Of a DNA stretch of 64,000 bases, positions 1 through 8,959 are shown one piece after another. Numbering within the stretch: position 1 is the first letter of the stretch; each line of letters begins with the position of its first letter. Below the pieces are notes generated by a model. That model was given only the letters and a program-made list of their open reading frames with translations, ran no database searches and was not told where the DNA came from. This stretch comes from Leeuwenhoekiella polynyae (GTDB lineage: Bacteria > Bacteroidota > Bacteroidia > Flavobacteriales > Flavobacteriaceae): NCBI RefSeq assembly GCF_042683665.1, contig NZ_JBHUOO010000004.1; one strand, 5' to 3'. Both the position numbers and the translations under genes were made by a program.

Positions 1-577
1 CTTTGTTGTACCGCTCATCGATGATATCCATCAGGGTTTCCCTTGCGTGATTATCAAAACTCTGCAGGCCAAAGTCATCGAGGATTAGAAGGTCTGCTTT
101 GATGAGTTTCCCCAGTTCTTTAAGATAGGTGCCATCGACCTTACTAAGTTTTAATCTTTTAAAAAGCCGGGCTGTGTTTGTGTATATGGTTTTGTATTCC
201 ATCATACACCCCTGATGCCCTAAAGCCTGAGCTAAATAGCTCTTACCTACTCCTGAAGCACCGGTAAGAATGATGTTTTCTTTTCTGGTTATAAAATCCA
301 GACTACCTAATCGAGCAAACATATTTTTATCCAGATTCCGGTTCTGTGAGTAGTTTATGTCAGCCAGGCTGGCCTGTTGTTTAAAGCCGGCCTGTTTTAA
401 AAGCCTATCTATCTTGCGGTTGTGCCGGTCTTCCCACTGGTGATCGGTCAATAAAGCCAGGTATTCATCGGCAGTGATCCCGGCTATGCGGTTGTCTTTA
501 AGATGTTGCAAGTGCAGCTGAGCCATAGCCCCTAATCGCATTTCTTTTAATTTTTCAATAGTCTGATTGTTGTTCAT
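1..577 (-). CDS. istB: IS21-type helper ATPase IstB (C-terminus beyond window)
   Basis: This is the ATP-binding helper of an IS21-family transposase, which assists the IstA integrase. The minus-strand frame is open from an ATG at 575-577 to the window edge. About 192 codons are visible, against a usual 240-260. A Walker A motif (GASGVGKS) lies near residue 105 and a Walker B-like LLILDDFG near residue 165, as in the IstB/DnaC-like AAA+ group. The N-terminal part (MNNNQTIEKLKEMRLGAM) is also typical of IstB. The gene lies just downstream of istA (24-bp gap) in the same direction, the normal IS21 order. The visible part is intact, so the element could be active. The other end of the element is outside the window. 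Confidence 0.93.
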   Translation of the reverse strand, partial: MNNNQTIEKLKEMRLGAMAQLHLQHLKDNRIAGITADEYLALLTDHQWEDRHNRKIDRLLKQAGFKQQASLADINYSQNRNLDKNMFARLGSLDFITRKENIILTGASGVGKSYLAQALGHQGCMMEYKTIYTNTARLFKRLKLSKVDGTYLKELGKLIKADLLILDDFGLQSFDNHARETLMDIIDERYNK

Positions 578-600
578 AGTTACTGTGTTTAAAGGTTATA

Positions 601-2154
601 TTACTGATAAGCTGAAGCACCGCGTATGTTAGTATGCTCCGGGATATGTGTTTTATTTTCTTCCAGATCCTGATAGAACAGCGAGCTCTTGTCCAGATTG
701 TTTTTTAGAATGTTCTTGATGCGCTGATAGGTAGCTGCATCTGCTTGTAAAGCTCTTTTACAGGCATTGTCCAGCCGCTGGGAGCCGTAGGATTTATGAA
801 GCTGAATAAGCCCCATAGCACGTTTATACCCTATTTCAGGATAATCTACCGCAGTGATTATTTTTTCGACACAATCCACCACGTGCTTCCCGTGCACGGC
901 TGCCTTCTTTTTAAAGAATTCAGGACTCCAGTCGCTATAGTACTTGTGGGTGCTGCTCAGGTGTTCTTTGTTGGTGTTATAACTGCCTTTTGAGGGGGTA
1001 CGCTGATGCAGGGCGATGCGTTGATAGTGGTAATACACTTCAACTAAAGAACGGGTATAATGCAAGGTGGTTTCCTTTCCGATGTAGCGGTAGGGTACGC
1101 TGTAATAGCTTTTATCTGGGGAGAAGTACACATACCCTATTTTCTGGACCTTTGCCCTTCGATAGCTTTTTAACTCATAGGCTGTCTCTGGAAGGGGCTT
1201 CAAGTATTGTTGCTCCACCGATTGGAACAGTTCCCTGCGACTGGACTCCTTGCGAGAGAACAACAAGTTATTGTAATGCTCCAGCTGCTTTTTTATCTCC
1301 CTGTTGAGTTCTTCTATAGAGAAGAAGCTCATCTTGCGCATAGGGTAATAGATACGCTGGTAGGCCAGGTTTACGGCATTCTCTACTAAAGCCTTGTCCT
1401 GTGGAGCATAGCCTCGGGTGGGGTTGATCACACAGTTGTAATGCCGGGCAAAGTCTTTAAAACTACGGTTGATCTCGGGCTCATACCTGCTGGCACGGTT
1501 AACAGCAGATTTTAGGTTGTCAGAGACAATAGCTTTAGGTACCCCACCATAAAAATTTAAAGCGTTACGGCAACAGTTGATCAGTTCATCGCGTTTCTGA
1601 CTTTTACAGGCTTCGACATAGGTGTAATGACTGTTAGGCAAAATGGCCACAAACACCTCGATAGGAACTAATTCTCCGGTTTGTTTATCAATAATGTGAA
1701 GCTTTTTACCCGCAAAATCAATGAAGAGCTCTTTGCCGGGGTCGTGCTCAAGCTTCATCGAGCCTTTGATTTTAGCATACTTACGGCGGTAATGTTCCAT
1801 AAACTGCGTATAGCCATACGGGTTTTTAGACTGGGAGACATACTCCTGATAATGGTATAAAAAGGTAAACCCGGGATGGTTACGGGCTTGATTAAGCTCC
1901 TTAAAATAGAGCATCAGTTCTTGATACCGGGAGTTGTCAATAGTGCTGTGAGAAGGAAAAAGTTTATCTAAGGTTGCATTATCAAGAGTCAGCAACTCTT
2001 TAAGAGTATAGTCACTAACCGTAAACAAACGCATATAGGTGTTTACCGTATTGCGGGAGATCCCAAGGGTAACTCCAATTTTACGGTTACTAAACCCATC
2101 GAGGTGTAAGGATATTATCTGTTTTAAGTCCATTGGATCAAGTGTGTTGGCCAT
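601..2154 (-). CDS. istA: IS21-type transposase IstA
   Basis: This is the DDE integrase/transposase of the IS21 element, 517 aa, a full length for the family. An N-terminal helix-turn-helix (about residues 20-42, IGVTLGISRNTVNTY) is followed by an rve-type catalytic core. Candidate catalytic residues are D146 (ELFIDFAG), D212 (IVSDNLKS) and E258 (ALVENAV), with family-like spacing. A C-terminal Mu-transposase-like beta domain follows (YFSPDKSYYSVPYRY). There is no frameshift, so the gene looks functional. It is transcribed away from the HNH gene fragment at 2.3 kb, which the element appears to have interrupted. Confidence 0.95.
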   Translation of the reverse strand: MANTLDPMDLKQIISLHLDGFSNRKIGVTLGISRNTVNTYMRLFTVSDYTLKELLTLDNATLDKLFPSHSTIDNSRYQELMLYFKELNQARNHPGFTFLYHYQEYVSQSKNPYGYTQFMEHYRRKYAKIKGSMKLEHDPGKELFIDFAGKKLHIIDKQTGELVPIEVFVAILPNSHYTYVEACKSQKRDELINCCRNALNFYGGVPKAIVSDNLKSAVNRASRYEPEINRSFKDFARHYNCVINPTRGYAPQDKALVENAVNLAYQRIYYPMRKMSFFSIEELNREIKKQLEHYNNLLFSRKESSRRELFQSVEQQYLKPLPETAYELKSYRRAKVQKIGYVYFSPDKSYYSVPYRYIGKETTLHYTRSLVEVYYHYQRIALHQRTPSKGSYNTNKEHLSSTHKYYSDWSPEFFKKKAAVHGKHVVDCVEKIITAVDYPEIGYKRAMGLIQLHKSYGSQRLDNACKRALQADAATYQRIKNILKNNLDKSSLFYQDLEENKTHIPEHTNIRGASAYQ

Positions 2155-2319
2155 ATCGCTTAGTTTTAAGCGACAAGGTATTATTTACTTGATCTTTTAA
2201 AGTGGCACAAATCGAACCGATACAGGCTTAATTAAAAACCCGAAAGTGGCACAATTCAAACCGAAATGCCTGGCACTAACCGACCGAAATCAGTGGCACA
2301 ATTTGATCCGAGTTATCCA
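2155..2319. repeat. IS21 terminal region with three AGTGGCACAA repeats
   Basis: The non-coding end of the element upstream of istA carries three direct copies of AGTGGCACAA at 2201, 2245 and 2292. Each is followed by a similar A/T-rich tract with the sequence AACCG or ATCCG. IS21 elements typically carry several repeated transposase-binding sites at their ends. The outer tip is probably near 2319 (reading inward on the minus strand, TGGATAACT), because coding sequence of the HNH gene begins immediately after it. A decayed relative of this end is present at 60395-60475. Confidence 0.75.
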
Positions 2320-2321
2320 CC

Positions 2322-2915
2322 ATTCCCTTAGACTATTACGAGGCGTTTAAAATTTTAGGCAGTTTTATAGGTGGGCAGGATGCCATTCTCTTTAAATGGG
2401 CTGAGTTTTCGGTCAATGCCTCCGGCCAAGAACTTTCTGTTAATCGGGTGCTCAACGAAGTTTTAAAAAGTCCCATAACCGCGCGTCATATCGCGGAGTC
2501 TAAAAAGTTGTATCAGGATATACTTGACACTCAGGGTCAAGTACATTGTGTATGGACCGGGAAAAAGATCAGCAACTATGCTATAGATCACGTCATTCCT
2601 TTTTCCGTCTGGAAAAACAACGACCTTTGGAACCTGTTGCCTGCAACAGCTAAGATCAATGCTCAGAAACGCGATAAGATCCCAGCTCCAGACCTTATAG
2701 AGCACCAACGCGGTCATATACTGGAATATTGGGAAATACTGCACAAGCATCAACAACAACGCTTTGAAAAAGAAATTCAGGTAGCGCTTTTGGGAAATCA
2801 TACGTTTGACAGTTGGAAATCTCAGGGCATCACCCAATTGCAAAACTCTTGCAACTACCTGATCGAAACCCGGGGTTTTGAAGCGTGGGATGTAAGGAAA
2901 AATCAGAGCGCTTAA
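2322..2915 (+). pseudogene. HNH endonuclease-domain protein, 5' end removed by IS21
   Basis: The frame is open from the IS21 tip to the stop at 2913-2915, about 197 codons. The GTG at 2448 is only the first internal start-like codon. The open upstream residues (IPLDYYEAFKILGSFIGGQD) show that the natural N-terminus has been cut off. The visible part contains an HNH-like core: CVWTGKKISNYAIDHVIPFS followed by NNDLWNLLPA and INAQKRDKIPA. This pattern is shared by HNH nucleases in which an IDH(V/I)IP-type His pairs with an N-x-x-x-L segment. The full family and partner genes are unknown. At least five further decayed pieces of this same 3' region lie in the window (7.2, 30.1, 35.4, 38.0 and 52.4 kb). 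This is the best preserved copy and can serve as the reference for the others. Confidence 0.75.
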
Positions 2916-3082
2916 AATTTAACATTAAATACAGTTTTAAAATATCGTATAGTTTTTAAAGGCTTACCTCTTCATAGTTGAGTTTCGTTAGATATAGCGT
3001 ATTCTTCTGCTACTTTTAAAGAATAAACTGATAATTTTGAAATTGATTGCCATGCTATGACTCCTAAAACAGAGATGAATCA

Positions 3083-4351
3083 ATGAAATTAAAACAAAGA
3101 AGAAAATTAGTAACCTACTTAGCTATTTTAGATCAACCTGTCCGATTTAACCCATTTGTTTTCAGTCGGCCCTTTTTATTATGGGGGCTACTTGGCTTAA
3201 TAGGTGGAGTAATTGCAGGAATGTATTGGATTGGACTTGAGTTTTTGACGCATCAATTGTCTTTTTTTAGCGGTTGGCAAGTAATTCCATTAATGGCTAT
3301 TTGCGGACTTTTTGCAGGCTTGATAATTCATTGGATAGGAGATCCGGGAGAAATACACTTGATTGTCAACAATATCCGATTTAATAAAGGTAAACTAGAC
3401 CCTAAAAGCAATCCTTCAATGATTCTCTCTTCTTTGCTGTGTGTTGCATCAGGAGGTAGTTTAGGACCAGAAGCTCCATTGGTTCAAGTAACAGGGTCCA
3501 CGGGAACTTGGCTAGGTAAATTGTTTCGATTAAAAGGAGAAGAGTTAAGATCACTAAGTATTGCAGGAATGGCTTCAGGGTTTACAGCTCTATTTGGGGC
3601 TCCTCTAGGTGGTAGTCTGTTTTCATTAGAAATTTTGCATCACAAACACGCAGTTGAATATTACAAAGCAATTATTCCTGCATTTGTAGCAAGTTGCTTC
3701 AGCTATTTAGTTTTCGCATTAATTATTCATTTAGGACTTGGACCCGTCTGGGATCTATCAGCTTATGAATATTCAGGAATTTTTGATTTTGGCTATGCAG
3801 TTCTATTTGCAATTATTGGAGCTTCTTTTGGTTGGGTATTTATTTTTTGTACCAAGTTTTTTAAATCAATTTTCGAGAAAAGGCAAATTCCCATTTATCT
3901 CAAAACGCTAATTGGAGGAGTTTTACTCGGAATAATAGCATTCTACTTTCCAATAACCCGATACTTTGGGCATCACGAAATTAATGAACTCCTCTTGGGC
4001 AATTTCCCACTGACTTTGTTGTTTGCAATATTGTTTTTTAAAATTATAGCTATATCAATTACGGTAACATCAGGTTGGAGAGGTGGGTTTATTATTCCGC
4101 TGTTTTTTGTTGGAGCCACCCTGGGACTAATTCTGCACCAACTCTTTCCTGCATTAAATTTGACTTTGGCGGTAGTGAGTTGTATGGCTGCTATAAATGC
4201 CTGCGTTACCCGCACACCCATGAGTACCACAATACTCCTAGCAACCCTCACTGGTTTTGGTCATATTATCCCGATCTTTTTTGCAAGTTTAACAGGCTAT
4301 TTCCTGGCACCCAGAATACCTTTTATAAGTTCCCAAATGGAGAAAGTATGA
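3083..4351 (+). CDS. ClC-type voltage-gated chloride channel/antiporter family protein
   Basis: This is a polytopic inner-membrane protein of 422 aa that moves chloride or fluoride, either as a channel or in exchange for protons. It shows the ClC signature segments: GSLGPEAP at about residues 125-132 (E130 would be the gating glutamate) and a GGFIIP selectivity-filter loop at about 334-339. Many hydrophobic helices lie between them. The length matches the short bacterial ClC group without CBS domains. The ATG at 3083 is chosen because an upstream ATG at 3075 is out of frame and closes after three codons. It is a single gene with no obvious operon partner. Substrate cannot be decided from sequence. 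Confidence 0.9.
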   Translation: MKLKQRRKLVTYLAILDQPVRFNPFVFSRPFLLWGLLGLIGGVIAGMYWIGLEFLTHQLSFFSGWQVIPLMAICGLFAGLIIHWIGDPGEIHLIVNNIRFNKGKLDPKSNPSMILSSLLCVASGGSLGPEAPLVQVTGSTGTWLGKLFRLKGEELRSLSIAGMASGFTALFGAPLGGSLFSLEILHHKHAVEYYKAIIPAFVASCFSYLVFALIIHLGLGPVWDLSAYEYSGIFDFGYAVLFAIIGASFGWVFIFCTKFFKSIFEKRQIPIYLKTLIGGVLLGIIAFYFPITRYFGHHEINELLLGNFPLTLLFAILFFKIIAISITVTSGWRGGFIIPLFFVGATLGLILHQLFPALNLTLAVVSCMAAINACVTRTPMSTTILLATLTGFGHIIPIFFASLTGYFLAPRIPFISSQMEKV

Positions 4352-4360
4352 AAAATAGGT

Positions 4361-4606
4361 ACATAATTAAGCGTTAGTCTGGTAAGTACAGCCTATACCT
4401 GTACATAAGGGAAATCTGGCATGAACGCCGGGTTGACTTAACCTGCTGTTAGATAGGTTTATTTTTGTATTCAACGGTATTTAGTAATATTGTGTATAGA
4501 GAATGTAGTGCTATCAATTGATGAAAAGGAACAAAACTTCCGGTTACTGCAGAAAAATTAGGGGGGATATTGGGTATATTTATCAGGATATAACGAGTTA
4601 CTCATA
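4361..4606. repeat. Bipartite inter-gene repeat, copy 1 (left and right arms)
   Basis: This non-coding stretch contains both arms of an element found throughout the window. The left arm (about 4371-4440) carries the landmarks GGTAAGTACAGCC and GAACGCCGGGTTGACT. The right arm (about 4500-4606) ends in GGGTATATTTATCAGGATA followed by TAACGAGTT. The same two arms in the same order occur at 59641-59904. Isolated left arms occur near 29.9, 50.84 and 56.33 kb, and isolated right arms near 14.0, 48.35 and 52.8 kb. The rest of the gap to 4680 shows nothing recognisable. Confidence 0.65.
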
Positions 4607-4680
4607 CCGTGTGACAAACATTGTTTCTATTTTACCTTTCGGAAAATACCCGCAACCGTGATGGTTATGTTTTTAACTAT

Positions 4681-4731
4681 CTTAGTTGCTGAACCACCCA
4701 ACGCCTGTTACACTAAAACGTTAGTGGCAAG
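4681..4731 (+). other. attC-like right half-site before the AraC/FAD cluster
   Basis: This stretch resembles the one just before 15007: TTAGTTGCT-(g/t)-AACCAC-CAAC, then about 15 bases, then AAAACGTTAG-GGCAA. It includes a core-like box GTTAGTGGC at 4720-4728. In integron cassettes such a box would mark the 5' edge of a cassette. The following AT-rich genes (4770-7201) would be its cargo. The matching left half-site at the far end of the cluster is not found; the HNH-tail repeat begins there instead. Confidence 0.45.
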
Positions 4732-4769
4732 TTTAGCGCCACCCAACCGACAACAAATAGCGACAAAAA

Positions 4770-5528
4770 TTGGACAGTAACGACATAGAATACAAATTCG
4801 CAAAACCTGACAAATTACTAGCTGACTTTGTCGAGAGTTTTTGGATGTTACACAATCCAAATGACAGCGACAAGCAAGTCGTAATTTTACCTGACGGAAG
4901 AATTGACGTATTTTTTTCACAATCAACAACTGAACCTTTTCATATTACACTTTTAGGAATAGGTACAAATCCAGAACAATCTACTATCAAAGCGAACAGA
5001 ACAACCTTTGCAATAAGTTTTAAACCACTTGTAACAGAGTATATATTGCAACAGAATATTTCAAAATTGTTGAACAAAGGAAAAAATTTGCCTGATAACT
5101 TTTGGAGTTTTAACTCCTTAGACCTTTTAGATTTTGAATTATTCTGTAAAAAAGCAACGCAACAAATCAAGTCACTTTTACCAAGTGTAATAGACACTAG
5201 AAAACAAAAACTTTTTGAATTAATCTATAATTCAAACGGATCGATGACTGTTGCTGAACTATCCGAAAAGGTGTTTTGGAGTAGCCGACAAATAAATCGT
5301 TATTTCAACCAACAATATGGCATTCCCTTAAAAGCCTATTGCAATATTCTTCGATTCAGAGCTTCATTTCAACATATCAAAGAGGGCAAACTTTTTCCCG
5401 AACAAAACTTCTCTGACCAAGCCCATTTTATAAAGGAAGTAAAAAAAATGGCGGGTGTAAATCCTAAACAATTAACCAAAAACCAAAACGACCGATTTAT
5501 ACAATTTACTACTTTACCCAAGAAGTAA
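4770..5528 (+). CDS. AraC-family transcriptional regulator (DUF6597-type N-terminus)
   Basis: This is a DNA-binding regulator of 252 aa. The N-terminal region begins with the pattern KPDKLLADFVESFWML and contains VVILPDGRIDVFFS, which is typical of the DUF6597-type AraC proteins. The C-terminal AraC helix-turn-helix region (about residues 150-240) contains AELSEKVFWSSRQINRYFNQQYG and the second helix segment NFSDQAHFIKEVKK. The start is a TTG; the first in-frame ATG lies well inside the conserved N-terminal segment, so TTG is preferred. It sits 30 bp upstream of the FAD monooxygenase and reads the same way, so it is probably its regulator. It is not closely related to the AraC paralogues elsewhere in the window. 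Confidence 0.85.
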   Translation: MDSNDIEYKFAKPDKLLADFVESFWMLHNPNDSDKQVVILPDGRIDVFFSQSTTEPFHITLLGIGTNPEQSTIKANRTTFAISFKPLVTEYILQQNISKLLNKGKNLPDNFWSFNSLDLLDFELFCKKATQQIKSLLPSVIDTRKQKLFELIYNSNGSMTVAELSEKVFWSSRQINRYFNQQYGIPLKAYCNILRFRASFQHIKEGKLFPEQNFSDQAHFIKEVKKMAGVNPKQLTKNQNDRFIQFTTLPKK

Positions 5529-5558
5529 TTTTGTGCCGTAATCTAAAATTTTACGGTA

Positions 5559-6704
5559 ATGAATATAAAATACAAGAAAATTGCAATAGTTGGTGGTGGT
5601 CCAGGTGGCTTAACATTGGCAAGACTTTTACAACAAGACGGTTGTAACATTACGGTATATGAACGTGACATCAATAAAGATTCAAGAGTGCAGGGTGCAA
5701 ACCTCGACTTACACGAAGAATCGGGTTTAGCGGCGCTCAAAAAAGCAAATCTATTAGATGCCTTTTACGCCAACTATTTGCCTGATGCAGGTAAGTTGCG
5801 ACTTATGGACAACAATGGGAAAATCTATTTGGACGATCATACCGAAGAACACATAGCAGAACATCGACCAGAAATTGACCGTGGACCTTTAAGACAAATT
5901 TTATTGGAATCGTTACAACCCGATACTGTTATTTGGAACAGTCAATTCGATTCAATGGAAAAGGAAAATGATGGTTGGAAACTACTTTTCAAAAACGGAA
6001 AACAATTTTATGCTGATTTTGTAATTGGAGCGGATGGAGCAAACTCTAAAATAAGACCTTATTTAAGCGATATAAAGCCAATTTATTCTGGCGTTACTAT
6101 TATTGAAGGGAATATTTATGATGCAGAGAAAAACACACCAAACATTTTCAGTTTACTCAAAGGTGGAAAAATATTCGCCTTTGGAAATCAACAATCAATT
6201 ATTTTAAGCACAAAAGGCGATGGAAGCATTGCATTTTACACAGGCGAAAAAGTAGATTCAAATTGGGTAAAAGAAAGTGGAATCAACTTTTATAATTTAA
6301 ATGATGTTAAAAAATGGTTCGAAACAAACTTTTCAAATTGGAATACAATTTATCACGAACTATTTGCAACAAACAAAATGACCATTGTGCCAAGACCACT
6401 GTATCATTTTTCATCTGACCAACATTGGACAACTCAAAGTAACCTAACCATCATTGGCGATGCAGCCCACAGAATGCCACCATATGCAGGCGAAGGCGTA
6501 AATATGGCTATGCTTGATGCTTTGGAATTAAGCGAAGAATTACTTCATATGGAAAATGTACGGTCAGCTTTTGAAAACTACGAAACCAAAATGTTTAAAA
6601 GAGCAAAAGAAGTTACAGAAATTACTATTCAGAATACTGTTAAATTTCATAAGCAAAACGGGTTGCAATTTATCGTAGATATGTTTAACAATTTTAATCA
6701 ATAA
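5559..6704 (+). CDS. Tet(X)-like FAD-dependent monooxygenase
   Basis: This is a flavoprotein hydroxylase of 381 aa, close to the 378-388 aa of Tet(X) enzymes. The dinucleotide-binding motif VGGGPGGLTLARLL is at residues 11-24, the DG-type motif (FVIGADGAN) near 154-162, and the second FAD motif GDAAHRMPPYAGEG at 300-313. The order of segments (YERD, then LDLHEESG, then AALKKA, then PEIDRGPLRQILLESL, then DTVIW, and a long C-terminal helix) follows Tet(X) closely. Tet(X) enzymes inactivate tetracyclines by hydroxylation. Whether this one does is unknown, because related flavin monooxygenases act on other aromatic compounds. The AraC gene before it and the membrane protein 5 bp after it likely form one unit. 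Adenine-rich codon use suggests acquisition from elsewhere. Confidence 0.85.
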   Translation: MNIKYKKIAIVGGGPGGLTLARLLQQDGCNITVYERDINKDSRVQGANLDLHEESGLAALKKANLLDAFYANYLPDAGKLRLMDNNGKIYLDDHTEEHIAEHRPEIDRGPLRQILLESLQPDTVIWNSQFDSMEKENDGWKLLFKNGKQFYADFVIGADGANSKIRPYLSDIKPIYSGVTIIEGNIYDAEKNTPNIFSLLKGGKIFAFGNQQSIILSTKGDGSIAFYTGEKVDSNWVKESGINFYNLNDVKKWFETNFSNWNTIYHELFATNKMTIVPRPLYHFSSDQHWTTQSNLTIIGDAAHRMPPYAGEGVNMAMLDALELSEELLHMENVRSAFENYETKMFKRAKEVTEITIQNTVKFHKQNGLQFIVDMFNNFNQ

Positions 6705-6709
6705 ACGCT

Positions 6710-7201
6710 ATGAAAAGCCAAATAAAAAAAATCGTTTTATTTTTAGCAATCATAGTAAACATTGGGGTTTTATTTGTAAACATTTACAATTCAATTGTTT
6801 ACGACCCAAATTGGGGAACACATATTCCATCTTCTATTGAAACAGCAAGAAATTATTTCACGACAAAAAGCCCATCTAACTTATTTAAAATATTCGGCAT
6901 CGTAATACATATTCTTGGAATCAATAGCGTCATACGTTTTTGGAAAAACGATAAGCAAATAAGACTTTATAATATTTCAGCTCTTTTTTTAATTCTCATT
7001 ATAGATTTGCTCACATTTGCTTATTTCCTTCCACGAAACGACATAATGTTTGACCTAAATAGTACAGCCGACATTCAAACATTAACGACAGCTTGGAGAG
7101 AATGGGCAAATATGAATTGGGTAAGGACGTTTATAACTTTTGGAATTGTTATGTTGTATAGTTTATCGCTGAACAAATTATACAAATTAAGACAAGTGTA
7201 A
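6710..7201 (+). CDS. DUF1772-like (anthrone oxygenase-type) membrane protein
   Basis: This protein has 163 aa and four predicted membrane segments (about residues 8-26, 62-80, 88-108 and 138-155). Features resembling DUF1772 proteins are the extracytoplasmic segment NIYNSIVYDPNWGTHIPSSI, the PRNDIMF motif after the third helix, and AWREWANMNWVRTF before the last helix. It starts 5 bp after the flavin monooxygenase stop, so the two are probably co-translated. It may act on, or help export, the same small molecule (inference). No catalytic residue can be assigned with certainty. Confidence 0.65.
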   Translation: MKSQIKKIVLFLAIIVNIGVLFVNIYNSIVYDPNWGTHIPSSIETARNYFTTKSPSNLFKIFGIVIHILGINSVIRFWKNDKQIRLYNISALFLILIIDLLTFAYFLPRNDIMFDLNSTADIQTLTTAWREWANMNWVRTFITFGIVMLYSLSLNKLYKLRQV

Positions 7202-7221
7202 AGAATGGAAAGAGCAGTGAA

Positions 7222-7392
7222 TTATGCAGTTCAAAACAGTTGTAACTACCTGATCGAAACCCGGGGTTTTGAGTCCTGGGAGGTGAGTAAAAATAAGAGC
7301 GCTTAAAATTTAACATTAAATACAGTTTTAAAATATCGTATAGTTTTTAATAGATTGTTTTCAAAGGTTTACCTCTTCATAGTGGACTTGCA
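7222..7392 (+). repeat. HNH-gene tail repeat (copy of 2842-2982)
   Basis: The last coding bases of the HNH gene (reading QNSCNYLIETRGFESWEV, stop at 7303-7305) and about 80 bp of its 3' flank are repeated here. The flank includes AATTTAACATTAAATACAG and TTACCTCTTCATAGT. The two copies differ by scattered substitutions and an insertion of about 16 bp. The repeat ends shortly before an AraC gene that lacks its first half. It therefore marks a recombination joint between two otherwise unrelated loci. Confidence 0.8.
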
Positions 7393-7437
7393 ACAAAAAA
7401 CTGCACTTTAGGTTGAGTGACGATGCTGCTAGTTATT

Positions 7438-7875
7438 GACCATTACAGTCAGGATTTAATAGAATCGCATATTGACCTGCTTCTCAATTATGCAAAGCGT
7501 TTTCATAATAGGCAGTTTTTGACAAGAAGTTCTGTAAAGCATGATATGGTAGTAAAAATGGAAGAATTAACGGATGCGTACTTAAAAAGTGACGCTACAC
7601 TATCGGGTGTTCCAACAGTCAACTATATTGCAGAGAAACTCAATATCTCTCCTAATTATTTGAGTGATTTATTGAAAAATACTACAGGAAGAAATGTGCA
7701 AACCCATATTCCAAAATCCATAGTTGAAAGTGCTAAAGAACTGCTCTCCGCAACTAATTTGAGCATAAAGGAAATTGCTTATGATTTGGGATTTGAATAC
7801 CCTCAATCGTTCAGTACTATGTTTAAAAAAAACACACAACAAACGCCTTTGCAATTCAGAGCAGCATTTAATTGA
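7438..7875 (+). pseudogene. AraC-family regulator fragment (N-terminal half missing)
   Basis: From DHYSQDL onward this is co-linear with residues about 160-303 of the AraC regulator at 58717-59628. By eye roughly 120 of 145 residues are identical. The whole N-terminal sensor half is missing. A GTG at 7417 and an ATG at 7423 could start a 150-residue protein, but those leading codons have no counterpart in the paralogue. The C-terminal AraC DNA-binding region is intact (VNYIAEKLNISPNYLSDLLK and IKEIAYDLGFEYPQSFS). A DNA-binding-only protein could still be made and compete with its paralogue, but gene decay is the simpler reading. Confidence 0.8.
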
Positions 7876-8050
7876 AAAATTACTACTGCTTGCAACGGAT
7901 TTAAAAAACAGCGTTTTTAGTTCTTCAATTAAATAAAAATAATAGACCTTACATTAGACTACAAGAACCATATATTAGGCTACAGAAATCCTTCTGTTTC
8001 TGCTGAATTTTGTTGAGCAATTTTGCAATGCACTTAAAAAAACAGAACAG

Positions 8051-8950
8051 ATGAAAATTACACTTTCAGGCTCATTAGGCCACATAGGTAGACCGCTAAC
8101 GCAGGAGTTAGTTCAAAAAGGACATTTAGTAACAGTGATAAGCAGTAACGCCGAAAGGCAAAAAGACATTGAAGCTATAGGAGCTACAGCAGCAATTGGC
8201 TCTTTAGAAGATGTTGATTTTATTAATTCAGCATTTACAGGTGTTGATGCTGTATTTTGTATGGTGCCACCGGCAAACTATTTTGACCATCATCTTGATT
8301 TACTTGCCTATTATAAAAATCTGGGGAATAACTACGCACAAGCCATAGCACAAAGTGGAGTGAAAAAGGCCGTTAATCTAAGTAGCATTGGTGCTCATAT
8401 GAAAGAGGGTAACGGGATACTTCAAGGTACTTTTTATGTTGAAAGCATACTCAATGTTTTGCCTTCGGATGTTGCTATTACTCACATTCGTCCTACCGAA
8501 TTTTATTACAATTTGCTGCCGCAAGTTCATTCCGCAAAGGAAAACGGAATTATAGCTTCTAATATCGAAGGTGAAGTTATAAATGCTTGGGTATCACCGG
8601 CGGATATTGCTAGCGTCATTGCCGAAGAGATTACCTCGCCACTTGCCGGCCACAAAGTAAGGTATGTGGTAAGTGATGAACTTACCTATTATGAATTGGC
8701 AAAAATCTTAGGTGAATCTATAGGAAATCCACACTTAAAATGGGTTACCTTAGCAGATAATCAGCTGACCGAGGGCCTGAAAGCTGCAGGAATGCAACCA
8801 GCCATTGCCGCGGCTATGACCGAAATGTATGCAGCTATAAACAGTGGTTTATTGTACGAACATTATAACCAACATAAACCCAAAAATATGGGCGAAGTTA
8901 AGATGAAAGATTTTGCTAAAGATTTTGCTAAAGCGTATAATCAACTGTAG
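8051..8950 (+). CDS. NmrA-like NAD(P)-binding oxidoreductase
   Basis: This is a Rossmann-fold protein of 299 aa with the nucleotide-binding segment SGSLGHIGRPLTQELVQKGH at residues 5-24, as in NmrA/QOR2-type atypical SDRs. It also has the strand-end motif AVNLSSIGAHM around residue 117 and the usual downstream PTEFYYN. Such proteins reduce quinones or sense NAD(P) redox state; the substrate here is unknown. The ATG is preceded by a purine-rich tract. It lies 9 bp upstream of the AraC regulator at 8960, in the same direction. A truncated relative of its first 40 codons survives at 52241-52371. Confidence 0.86.
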   Translation: MKITLSGSLGHIGRPLTQELVQKGHLVTVISSNAERQKDIEAIGATAAIGSLEDVDFINSAFTGVDAVFCMVPPANYFDHHLDLLAYYKNLGNNYAQAIAQSGVKKAVNLSSIGAHMKEGNGILQGTFYVESILNVLPSDVAITHIRPTEFYYNLLPQVHSAKENGIIASNIEGEVINAWVSPADIASVIAEEITSPLAGHKVRYVVSDELTYYELAKILGESIGNPHLKWVTLADNQLTEGLKAAGMQPAIAAAMTEMYAAINSGLLYEHYNQHKPKNMGEVKMKDFAKDFAKAYNQL

Positions 8951-8959
8951 CCATAGATT

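Noticed and set aside
990..1389. Plus-strand open frames inside the transposase gene
   Set aside because: They overlap the intact, well-conserved istA on the other strand and show no domain features.
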